A stretch of 64,000 nt of DNA from Pontibacter rufus (GTDB taxonomy: Bacteria > Bacteroidota > Bacteroidia > Cytophagales > Hymenobacteraceae): the NCBI RefSeq assembly GCF_015694705.1, contig NZ_JADQDR010000003.1:248001-312000 (forward strand). Direction: 5' to 3'. Shown piece after piece: positions 1 through 6,244 of this stretch (position 1 is its first letter; every line of letters begins with the position of its first letter). The notes under the pieces were generated by a model. That model saw only the letters and a list, made by a program, of their open reading frames with translations. It did not search any database and was not told the origin of the DNA. The translations under genes and the position numbers were made by a program.

Positions 1-2
1 TT

Positions 3-407
3 AAGCGTGGCCGTGGCGACTACGCCGGTATTGCCGGCGCCCTGAACGATGGCGCCATGATTACGGACTATATCTACAGCTATCCGCCAAATGACTACGG
101 CTTGTACAACATGGCCGGAAACGTAAACGAGTGGGTGCAGGACATTTACCGTCCGCTTTCGTACCAGGATGTGGAAGACCTGAACCCTTTCCGCCGCAAC
201 GACTACCTGGACGAGTCAGAAAATTATGATTCCAGCGAAGGTTTCCATTCTTTGATCAACGACGAGGTGCGCGTATTTAAAGGCGGCTCCTGGAAAGATG
301 TAGCTTACTGGTTGTCTCCGGGTACACGCCGCTTTATGGCACAGGATTCTGCCACCGCCACCATCGGCTTCCGTTGCGCCATGATCAACGCTGGTTCCAA
401 CAAATAA
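3..407 (+). CDS. gldJ: GldJ-like gliding motility/T9SS lipoprotein, 3' end
   Basis: The gene enters from the left edge already open, so only its last 134 residues are visible. They carry the C-terminal half of a formylglycine-generating-enzyme (sulfatase-modifying factor) fold, with the family signatures LYNMAGNVNEWV, VFKGGSWKD and GFRCAM. In Bacteroidota this fold is used non-catalytically by GldJ and GldK, lipoproteins of the gliding and type IX secretion machinery in the outer envelope. The run RGDYAGIAG followed by NDGAMITDYIY and the Asp/Asn-rich insert (DLNPFRRNDYLD) look more like GldJ than GldK, but I cannot exclude a paralogue. The gene ends just before a strong terminator, so it is the last gene of its transcript. 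The N-terminal lipobox is outside the window. Confidence 0.75.
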   Translation, partial: KRGRGDYAGIAGALNDGAMITDYIYSYPPNDYGLYNMAGNVNEWVQDIYRPLSYQDVEDLNPFRRNDYLDESENYDSSEGFHSLINDEVRVFKGGSWKDVAYWLSPGTRRFMAQDSATATIGFRCAMINAGSNK

Positions 408-430
408 AGTATAATATCAAGTATAGCAAA

Positions 431-457
431 AAGCCCGGAAGCAATTCCGGGCTTTTT
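431..457 (+). terminator. Rho-independent terminator of the gldJ-like gene
   Basis: The stem AGCCCGGAA / TTCCGGGCT with a GCAA tetraloop is followed by a run of T. Two copies of the AAGTATA heptamer lie between the stop codon and the hairpin. Confidence 0.9.
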
Positions 458-911
458 TGGTTTAGCAGGAGTTGTAATTTCCGTTTCAAATCTCTACTTT
501 TCTATACTGGCTGTTACGGTTAAGCCATAAAAATAAGGTTAAAGATTGTAAGGGATTACCTGCTCTCTTATGAAGAAATGGAGAGTAGAATAGAAATCCT
601 TTTGGCCTGGGATAGCAGACAAAGCCCTGATAAGCTCACTGATTTACTAAAAGATGAATAAAATCTGGTAGTAAAACACTGCTAGCTTTAAGTATAAGAA
701 GATGCTTTTCACCTCTAATTGGGGCTCTTAGTAACAGTTTATACTTCAGCGATTATTTGCTAGCGTGAGCAGCAATCATTATAGTTGTTATGATAATTAT
801 TTCCTTTATTCGCTTATATTGGGTAGCATAGCAGAGATAGTACTCCTGCTATACGATAAGTTGGAGCACATTTGCAATTAAAGAAGGTCAACTATTCTCT
901 ATCAAAATTTG
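458..911. other. Intergenic gap with a possible gene remnant
   Basis: I find no complete gene in this low-GC gap. A short open frame at 578-661 (27 codons, ATG to TAA) reads as a plausible charged peptide ending LTDLLKDE, and the same frame stays open upstream to about 524 without another start. It could be the tail of a decayed small gene, but I do not recognise the family. Position 860-869 is the left arm of an inverted repeat that encloses the toxin-antitoxin pair. Confidence 0.4.
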
Positions 912-919
912 TATATTTG
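912..919 (+). promoter_or_regulatory. Bacteroidota -7 box of the MazEF pair
   Basis: TATATTTG matches the phylum consensus TAnnTTTG. Only four bases separate it from the antitoxin ATG, so transcription would start at or next to the start codon and the mRNA would be leaderless or nearly so. I see no convincing -33 TTG at the usual distance. Confidence 0.55.
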
Positions 920-923
920 AAAT

Positions 924-1136
924 ATGGGAATGATAGAAATAATAAGAGAAATAAAAAGGCTGCCAATGGACAAGAGACTAAGAATTGTCGAGCAAACATT
1001 GAAGTCAATCAGAGAAACCGAAAATAAGAATCAACTTAGAAGGGCAGCTATAGCTTTGTATGGTGATTATGCAACTGACAAAGAACTTACTTCTTTGACC
1101 AGCCTTGACTTTGAAGATTTCTATGAAACAAGGTGA
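924..1136 (+). CDS. MazE-type antitoxin (addiction module component)
   Basis: A 70-residue acidic and basic helical protein beginning MGMIEIIREIKRLP and ending DFEDFYETR. This is the pattern of the small antitoxins paired with MazF/PemK toxins, where an N-terminal helical region of the type 'EIIREIKRLPMDKRLRIVE' is followed by a flexible toxin-binding tail ending near 'LDxEDFYE'. It overlaps the toxin start by 14 bases, so the two are co-translated. Such antitoxins normally bind and block the toxin and, with it, repress their own promoter; the box at 912-919 is the likely target region. GC content is visibly lower than in the flanking housekeeping genes, which is consistent with horizontal arrival. 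Confidence 0.8.
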   Translation: MGMIEIIREIKRLPMDKRLRIVEQTLKSIRETENKNQLRRAAIALYGDYATDKELTSLTSLDFEDFYETR

Positions 1137-1467
1137 AATATGGTTAATTAACTTAGACCCAACAGTTGGTGCTGAAATTAAAAAGACAAGATCAGCCATT
1201 GTCGTTAATAACAATGCTTTAGGCAAATTGCCATTAAAAATAATCGTCCCACTAACGGACTGGAAAGATCGGTATGCAATTGCACCGTGGATGGTGAAAA
1301 TAACACCAGATAAAACAAATAACCTTTCCAAACTATCTGCAGCTGACTGCTTCCAAGTGCGCTCACTATCAGAACTCCGCTTCGCTAAAAAAGTGGGTAA
1401 GGTAACCTCAAATCAGTTGGAAGAGATAAAGTCTGGGTTAGCTAAAGTTTTTTCCATAGAAGATTGA
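1123..1467 (+). CDS. MazF/PemK family mRNA endoribonuclease toxin
   Basis: I start this gene at ATG 1123 rather than at the upstream in-frame ATG 1105, because the family begins MKQGEIWLINLDPTVGAEIK; this gives 114 residues. The conserved N-terminal GEIW-x4-DPTVGAEIKKTR (residues 4-23), the beta-strand SAIVVNN (24-30) and the later AADCFQVRSLS are standard MazF/PemK features. The family cleaves single-stranded RNA at short motifs and stops translation when the antitoxin is degraded. Arg23 lies at the position of the catalytic-loop arginine of the family, which is an inference from alignment by eye. The gene overlaps its antitoxin by 14 bases and ends just before an inverted-repeat arm. Confidence 0.88.
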   Translation: MKQGEIWLINLDPTVGAEIKKTRSAIVVNNNALGKLPLKIIVPLTDWKDRYAIAPWMVKITPDKTNNLSKLSAADCFQVRSLSELRFAKKVGKVTSNQLEEIKSGLAKVFSIED

Positions 1468-1591
1468 AGAGAAACGTGCTCCAACACAGCACATGCTGTA
1501 TACTCAGCTAAACCTCGTCCACAGCATGTTCCAAAAGTTAGGCTCAAGCTAAAGAATCGCTTTTCTTTTGTAAAAATCGTAATCTGACATT

Positions 1592-1834
1592 ATGATCAAT
1601 ATTTGGGACTTCATTAGCATTGACCGGAAAATCTTAGGCGGACAACCTGTTTTCGAGGGAACCCGGGTTCCGATAGAAACACTTTTCCTGCATTTAGAAA
1701 AGGGAGTTCCTCTGGCCGAATTTTTAGAAGATTTTCCAACCGTAAGCAAAGAACAAGCGATTAGAGTGCTAGGAATTGCCGAAAAAATAATGCCTCCTAA
1801 AAATATAGAAAAGCTATATGAAACTGCTGCTTGA
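1592..1834 (+). CDS. DUF433 protein, orphan antitoxin-like
   Basis: An 80-residue DUF433 protein with the signature DRKILGGQPVFEGTRVPI followed by an HTH-like helical part ending in a Pro-Pro-Lys run. In many bacteria DUF433 genes sit directly before a DUF5615 PIN-like nuclease gene and are thought to act as its antitoxin. No partner follows here: the next 120 bases hold only a gap before the HipA-like gene. The ATG at 1592 is the only start that keeps the conserved N-terminus. It belongs to the same accessory cluster as MazEF. It may be a relic or may act in trans on a toxin elsewhere. Confidence 0.8.
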   Translation: MINIWDFISIDRKILGGQPVFEGTRVPIETLFLHLEKGVPLAEFLEDFPTVSKEQAIRVLGIAEKIMPPKNIEKLYETAA

Positions 1835-1956
1835 TTAATAAAAGAAAGCCTGAATCTAACTTTTAAGTAACAGATGTAGCCTTCAGAAATCACATAGGAC
1901 AGTTATTCTTAAAGAAGCCTCAACTTCGTAACTTTGCCGAACTCCAAAGATAAATT

Positions 1957-2763
1957 TTGAACAACATACCTGTAAAGTATAGTCCGCCCGAACTCAGAAC
2001 CGTGAACGTAACGCGTTATGTTACGCCCCTGCGCGAAGGAGGGTCCTTACCTGCCATTGTGGAGGCAGACGACGACTTTCTGTACGTACTTAAATTCCGG
2101 GGAGCAGGGCAGGGCATCAAAGCGCTGATTGCCGAGCTCATCGGCGGCGAAATTGCCCGCGCGCTTGGGCTGCGGGTGCCGGAAATCGTGCTCATCAACC
2201 TCCACGAAGCCTTCGGACGCACAGAGCCTGACGAGGAAATCCAGGATTTGCTGCGGGCGAGCGAAGGCCTTAACCTGGGATTGCATTACCTGTCCGGCGC
2301 CATTACGTTTGATGCGCTGGTAAACACGGTGGATGCGAAGCTGGCCTCTCAGGTTGTGTGGTTGGATTGCCTGCTGATGAATGTAGACCGGACACCCCGC
2401 AACACCAACATGCTTATCTGGCACAGGGAATTATGGCTGATTGACCATGGCGCGGCCTTATACTTCCATCATTCCTGGCAAAACTGGGAAGAGCAGGCCA
2501 AACGGCCGTTCGTGCAGGTAAAAGACCATGTGTTATTGCCCCAGGCTTCCGAACTTGATACAGCAGATGCCGGTTTCCGTGCCATACTTACGCCCGAGCG
2601 CATCCGTTCCATTGCTTCGTTAATCCCTGACGAGTGGCTTGTAAACGAGTTTGCCTCGGCCGAGGAGCACCGGCAGGCTTATGTCCGGTTTTTAGAGATT
2701 CGCCTGGCCCATTCAGAAATCTTTGTCAAAGAAGCGCAGCATGCAAGAAAAGCACTTATTTGA
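1957..2763 (+). CDS. HipA-like kinase-fold protein
   Basis: A 268-residue protein of the HipA-related kinase fold. The visible kinase features are the ATP-binding lysine in LYVLKF (about K46), a catalytic loop NVDRTPRNTN (142-151, with D144) and a metal-binding DHG (163-165). It is shorter than HipA toxins (about 440 residues) and lacks the N-terminal HipA domain, so it is better seen as a stand-alone HipA-like kinase of unknown substrate. The start is TTG at 1957; there is no ATG that keeps the conserved beginning. It overlaps the downstream DUF3037 gene by 23 bases. This gene pair is recurrent in bacteria and the two products probably work together. GC content is higher than in the adjoining toxin-antitoxin genes. 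Confidence 0.8.
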   Translation: MNNIPVKYSPPELRTVNVTRYVTPLREGGSLPAIVEADDDFLYVLKFRGAGQGIKALIAELIGGEIARALGLRVPEIVLINLHEAFGRTEPDEEIQDLLRASEGLNLGLHYLSGAITFDALVNTVDAKLASQVVWLDCLLMNVDRTPRNTNMLIWHRELWLIDHGAALYFHHSWQNWEEQAKRPFVQVKDHVLLPQASELDTADAGFRAILTPERIRSIASLIPDEWLVNEFASAEEHRQAYVRFLEIRLAHSEIFVKEAQHARKALI

Positions 2764-3124
2764 GTATGCCGTTATCCGCGTGGTACCACGGGTAGAGCGC
2801 GAGGAATTTCTGAACGTGGGCGTAATTATGTATTGTGCCGCGCAGGGATTTCTGCAAATAAAGTATAAGCTCGACCAAGAGCGCCTCCGTGCTTTCTCTG
2901 CTGAGCTAAACATGCAGGAACTGGTGGAGCGTCTTTGTGCTTTTGAGCGGATTTGCGCAGGCCGCACAATGGGCGGCACTATTGGTCAGTTGCCAGTAGC
3001 TTCGCGTTTTCGCTGGCTTACGGCTGCCCGCAGCACCGTAGTACAAACCTCTCCGGTTCATCCGGGTTTGTGTGCAGATGCCCCGCAAACGCTTGCACGG
3101 CTTTTTGCGCAACTGGTTCTGTAA
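2741..3124 (+). CDS. DUF3037 protein
   Basis: I choose ATG 2741, giving 127 residues, because the family starts (M)xxHLFEYAVIRVVPRVEREEF with the conserved NVGVIMYC after it. An in-frame ATG at 2723 would add six residues. The biochemical role of DUF3037 is not known. Its constant company with HipA-like kinases suggests a substrate or regulator of that kinase, which is inference. It overlaps the kinase gene by 23 bases, so translation is coupled. It is followed directly by a long palindrome at 3141-3210. Confidence 0.8.
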   Translation: MQEKHLFEYAVIRVVPRVEREEFLNVGVIMYCAAQGFLQIKYKLDQERLRAFSAELNMQELVERLCAFERICAGRTMGGTIGQLPVASRFRWLTAARSTVVQTSPVHPGLCADAPQTLARLFAQLVL

Positions 3125-3140
3125 GGAGCGGAAGTACCTA

Positions 3141-3210
3141 TTTTGTCATCCTGAAAGGATCTTGTGTATTACCTACTTTTCATTCACAAGATCCTTTCAG
3201 GATGACAAAA
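3141..3210. repeat. REP-like palindrome, 26-bp perfect arms
   Basis: The arm at 3141-3166 (TTTTGTCATCCTGAAAGGAT then CTTGTG) is the exact reverse complement of 3185-3210, with an 18-base loop. The perfect match and intergenic position point to a repetitive extragenic palindrome. It also lies at the end of the HipA-like operon, so it could work as a transcript-end structure, although no T-run follows. Confidence 0.75.
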
Positions 3211-3364
3211 CAACAAAGCCGTACCATTCTTTTAAGCAAAAAGGAGCAGTATACTACCTTTCTGATGCTGTTATGGGAACATGGATGTCCGAAATAGTAG
3301 CAAAAGTATATGCTGGATTATCAGCCTAATTATTATTCTTTCCGATATTTTACAGGACCTAGAG

Positions 3365-4051
3365 CTATGCTGCCGCTATTGTTACCACGCTTACCTCTGC
3401 AGCACCTGCCTTTAACAGTTCTACCGCACAGGTTTCTAAAGTAGCGCCTGTTGTCATCACGTCGTCTACTACAAGTATGCGCTTGCCCTGCACCTGCTCC
3501 GGCCGCACTACCTGAAATACCTGTTCCACGTTTTGCCAGCGGTCCAGGCGGTTTTTCTTTGTTTGGGTAGCGGTATCCAGCAGGCGCGCCAATGTGTTGC
3601 TGCTCCAGGGCACCTTCATGGCTTCGGCCAAACCTTTGGCAAACGTGTCGGACTGGTTATAGCCGCGGCGGCGCAGTTTATACTTGTGCAGTGGCACGGG
3701 CACTATCAAATCAAATTGTTGGTTATACTGATGCTCAGAGAGGAGGGAACCGTAACGCTGTCCCAGGTGCGCGCCCAGTTCCTGCGCGCCTTTATACTTG
3801 AGCCGGTGCAACAGCCGCTGCACGCGTCCTTTCGGCACAAAGTGTAAATAAGCAAAAGCAAACCGCACCGGCACCTTACCCCAGAACCGGCGCTGCAAAG
3901 GGTTCAGCTCCGTAGCACCATGCACATGAAAATCGGTGTAGGGCAGCTTTACGTTGCATTTGGTACAGATATACTTTTCGCCACGTGCCATAGCGCCATC
4001 GCAGGCATAGCAACTCTCGGGGAACAGCAGCGCAAGCAGGTCGTTAAACAT
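3365..4051 (-). CDS. comF: ComF family protein (phosphoribosyltransferase-like)
   Basis: A 228-residue protein with the two parts of ComF. First comes an N-terminal zinc ribbon (Cys14, Cys17, Cys29, Cys32), then a type I phosphoribosyltransferase domain with IVPVPLHKYKLRRRGYNQS (about 116-134) and the PRPP loop RILVVDDVMTTGATLE (191-206). ComF proteins are required for natural DNA uptake in several bacteria, acting in the cytoplasm, and their enzymatic substrate is unknown. It is the only minus-strand gene in the first 18 kb and stands alone. Its presence is compatible with competence, which matters for the idea that the abundant AAGTATA heptamer is an uptake tag. Confidence 0.92.
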   Translation of the reverse strand: MFNDLLALLFPESCYACDGAMARGEKYICTKCNVKLPYTDFHVHGATELNPLQRRFWGKVPVRFAFAYLHFVPKGRVQRLLHRLKYKGAQELGAHLGQRYGSLLSEHQYNQQFDLIVPVPLHKYKLRRRGYNQSDTFAKGLAEAMKVPWSSNTLARLLDTATQTKKNRLDRWQNVEQVFQVVRPEQVQGKRILVVDDVMTTGATLETCAVELLKAGAAEVSVVTIAAA

Positions 4052-4146
4052 AGGCCGGGCAATACGGTTTAAGGTATTATAGTTAATTTCGCTTAACTTT
4101 ATACTTATACTATTTTATAGCTGAAAAAGTAATCCGGATAGCAACA

Positions 4147-4500
4147 ATGAGCTTAGTAGAAGAATTTAACGACTACCGTGTGCGCATGAACGAGCGCATC
4201 ATGTCTTACGACAATAAAGTAATAAAGCGTTTTTTCAACCTCGACACCAACACCTACATGGAAGGCGCCCTGGACGTGAAAACGAAGGAAATGCTGGGGC
4301 TGGTGGCTTCGATGGTGTTGCGTTGCGACGACTGCATCAAGTACCACGTGGGCAAATGCTACGACGAAGGCCTGACCGACGAAGAAATAATGGAGGTATT
4401 TTCTATCGCCAACCTGGTAGGCGGCTCCATCGTGATTCCGCATTTCAGAAGAGCCGTGGAATACTGGGAGGAACTGAAAGCGCGCGGAAGTGCAGAGTAA
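4147..4500 (+). CDS. Carboxymuconolactone decarboxylase/AhpD-like protein
   Basis: A 117-residue all-helical protein with the CxxC redox motif RCDDCIKYH (Cys60, Cys63, His67) of the AhpD/CMD superfamily. Such proteins act as small thiol-disulfide or peroxidase partners; the exact substrate cannot be read from the sequence. The ATG at 4147 fits the usual family length of 110-120 residues. It is the first of three small plus-strand genes ending with exonuclease III, but gaps of about 100 bases suggest that they may be separately transcribed. Confidence 0.85.
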   Translation: MSLVEEFNDYRVRMNERIMSYDNKVIKRFFNLDTNTYMEGALDVKTKEMLGLVASMVLRCDDCIKYHVGKCYDEGLTDEEIMEVFSIANLVGGSIVIPHFRRAVEYWEELKARGSAE

Positions 4501-4595
4501 ATTTATTGTTGATTGTTGATTCCTGAATGTTGCTTTCTGAAGTGTAAGCACATTTTTGCGAACAATAATCAACAACAAACAAGACAACAGTTAAC

Positions 4596-4946
4596 ATGAA
4601 CCTAGATTTAGAATCCGATAACCTGGAGCATAACTGGACGCAACTGCGGGCGGCACTGATGAAGCAATTCGGCAAAAAGCCGGATATGAACGCAATTCTG
4701 TTTTTGATTGGCATACAGGAACTCGGCATCGGCATACGGGAATTTACCAAAGAAGAGAAGCAGGATTTGATGCATATTGCCACCTGCAAAGTATTCAGCC
4801 TGTCGGGCTACTATGAATTTACCGGCACCGACGAAGAGGGATGGCCACACTATAAAACTGTCAAATCCATTCCGTTTGCCAACCTGCGCGAACAGGAAAA
4901 TATGCTTAAATGGCACGTCATCGAGTATTTTAAACAAGTTGAATAA
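4596..4946 (+). CDS. Conserved hypothetical protein (116 aa)
   Basis: I do not recognise a named domain. It is a soluble acidic protein without signal peptide or membrane segment, with mixed helix and strand. Features are ILFLIGIQELGIG (about 39-51), which looks like a buried helix, and a middle block SLSGYYEFTGTDEEGWPHY. The codon use is like that of its neighbours, and the gene lies between an AhpD-like gene and exonuclease III. Its intact frame, good start and ordinary coding bias make it a real gene. Function unknown. Confidence 0.75.
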   Translation: MNLDLESDNLEHNWTQLRAALMKQFGKKPDMNAILFLIGIQELGIGIREFTKEEKQDLMHIATCKVFSLSGYYEFTGTDEEGWPHYKTVKSIPFANLREQENMLKWHVIEYFKQVE

Positions 4947-5047
4947 GACGTAAATTTTTTAATTGATATGATTTTAGATGTTAGACCTTTCATATAGACA
5001 ACAAAAGTCTAACGTCTACCTTCTAGCGTCTAACTTCTCAGTAAACC

Positions 5048-5809
5048 ATGAAAATAATCACCTACAATGTAAACGGCATCCGTGCCGCGCTTACCAAAGG
5101 ATTTTCCGGCTGGCTCACTGCTGCCAACCCGGACGTGCTGTGCCTGCAGGAGATAAAAGCCGACGAATCAAAGTTCGACAAAGAACTTTTTGAGCAATTG
5201 GGCTACCATGTATACCTGCACCCGGCCATAAAAAAAGGCTATAGCGGTGTAGCCATACTTAGCAAACACAAACCCAGACATGTAGAAACCGGCTGCGGCA
5301 TAACCTGCTACGACAACGAAGGCCGCGTGCTGCGCGCTGATTTTAACGATTATTCGGTAATGAGCGTGTACATGCCCTCCGGCTCCAGTGGCGAAGAGCG
5401 GCAAAGCTTTAAATTTCAGTGGATGGATGATTTTCATGGTTACGTCAGCGACCTGAAGCAAACATTGCCGGGGCTCATCATCAGCGGCGACTATAACATC
5501 TGCCACCAGCCCATCGATATCCACAACCCGAAATCCAACGCCAACAGCTCCGGTTTTTTGCCGGAGGAGCGCAACTGGATGACGAAGTTTGTCGGCAGCG
5601 GCTTTATCGATTCGTTCCGGCATTTTAACGCGGAGCCGCACAACTATACCTGGTGGAGTTACCGGGCCGGGGCACGCAACAAAAATCTAGGCTGGCGTAT
5701 TGATTATAACATGGCCACCGAAAACCTGCGCCATCGCCTGAAACGCGCGGCCATACTTACCGAAGCCAAGCACTCTGACCATTGCCCGGTATTGCTGGAA
5801 GTGGAGTAG
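5048..5809 (+). CDS. xth: Exodeoxyribonuclease III
   Basis: A 253-residue member of the endonuclease/exonuclease/phosphatase fold. The AP-endonuclease landmarks are present: NVNGIRAAL at the N-terminus, the metal-binding Glu in LCLQEIKADESK (E35), ISGDYNICH with the catalytic Asp and Asn, GWRIDYNM, and SDHCPV with the catalytic His245. The enzyme cuts abasic sites and degrades 3' ends in base-excision repair in the cytoplasm. The length and start are as expected. A palindromic repeat follows 34 bases after the stop. Confidence 0.95.
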   Translation: MKIITYNVNGIRAALTKGFSGWLTAANPDVLCLQEIKADESKFDKELFEQLGYHVYLHPAIKKGYSGVAILSKHKPRHVETGCGITCYDNEGRVLRADFNDYSVMSVYMPSGSSGEERQSFKFQWMDDFHGYVSDLKQTLPGLIISGDYNICHQPIDIHNPKSNANSSGFLPEERNWMTKFVGSGFIDSFRHFNAEPHNYTWWSYRAGARNKNLGWRIDYNMATENLRHRLKRAAILTEAKHSDHCPVLLEVE

Positions 5810-5843
5810 GGGGTGGACCTTAAGTATAAAGGAGAAAACCCGT

Positions 5844-5905
5844 TGGTGCGAGCTTGTAGCTCGTACCTTCATCTACAGAAAAGTACGAGCTGCAAGCTCG
5901 CACCA
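5844..5905. repeat. REP-like palindrome, family 'GGTGCGAGCTT', copy 1
   Basis: The 23-base arms at 5844-5866 and 5883-5905 pair with one difference, which falls at a G-T position; the loop is 16 bases. The left arm begins TGGTGCGAGCTTG and ends GCTCGTAC, followed by CTTCATC. A second copy of the family is at 38166-38308. Confidence 0.8.
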
Positions 5906-6244
5906 GCAAAGTAATCTCACTGCCGGAGTAGAAGAAAGGGTTGTTTCTAATTACTTTTCTTAAGAACTGCTGTTTCAGGCATCTTTGTTTGCATGCTGTA
6001 TGGTATTTACGGCACAGGGATGTCCCCGACAGATGATTCCCAGACATGGTTTTCCGTTAGAACAACCAGTATAACTTAGAATGAAAGCAGCTTAATCTAT
6101 TTTATGTTTATAACCTTGCAAAATTTAGTTATACTTTAGCGGCAGCACCACGAACTTTTCGTACTATAGAACAGGCTGTTAGCGTTTAGTAATTAAACAG
6201 CAACTATAGCTGTCATGCGATAAACCCGGAGGAAGGAGCCAGAC
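5906..6244 (+). promoter_or_regulatory. Gap and strong Shine-Dalgarno upstream of the DUF4175 gene
   Basis: No gene is visible between the palindrome and the DUF4175 start. Just before the gene, GGAGGAAGGA at 6228-6237 is an unusually good Shine-Dalgarno seven bases from the ATG. This is noteworthy because Bacteroidota genes rarely use one. A CATCTTTG at about 5980 resembles a -7 box with one mismatch. Two AAGTATA/TATACTT heptamers lie in the stretch from 5820 to 6244. Confidence 0.5.

Larger units (their letters stand above)
860..1485. repeat. 10-bp inverted repeat flanking the MazEF module
   Basis: GTTGGAGCAC at 860-869 is matched by its exact reverse complement GTGCTCCAAC at 1476-1485. 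The left arm is 54 bases upstream of the antitoxin start and the right arm is 8 bases after the toxin stop. It may mark the ends of a transferred unit or may be chance. I see no target-site duplication. Confidence 0.4.

Noticed and set aside
3072-3329. Open frames after the DUF3037 gene
   Set aside because: They run through the 26-bp palindrome and have no coding character.
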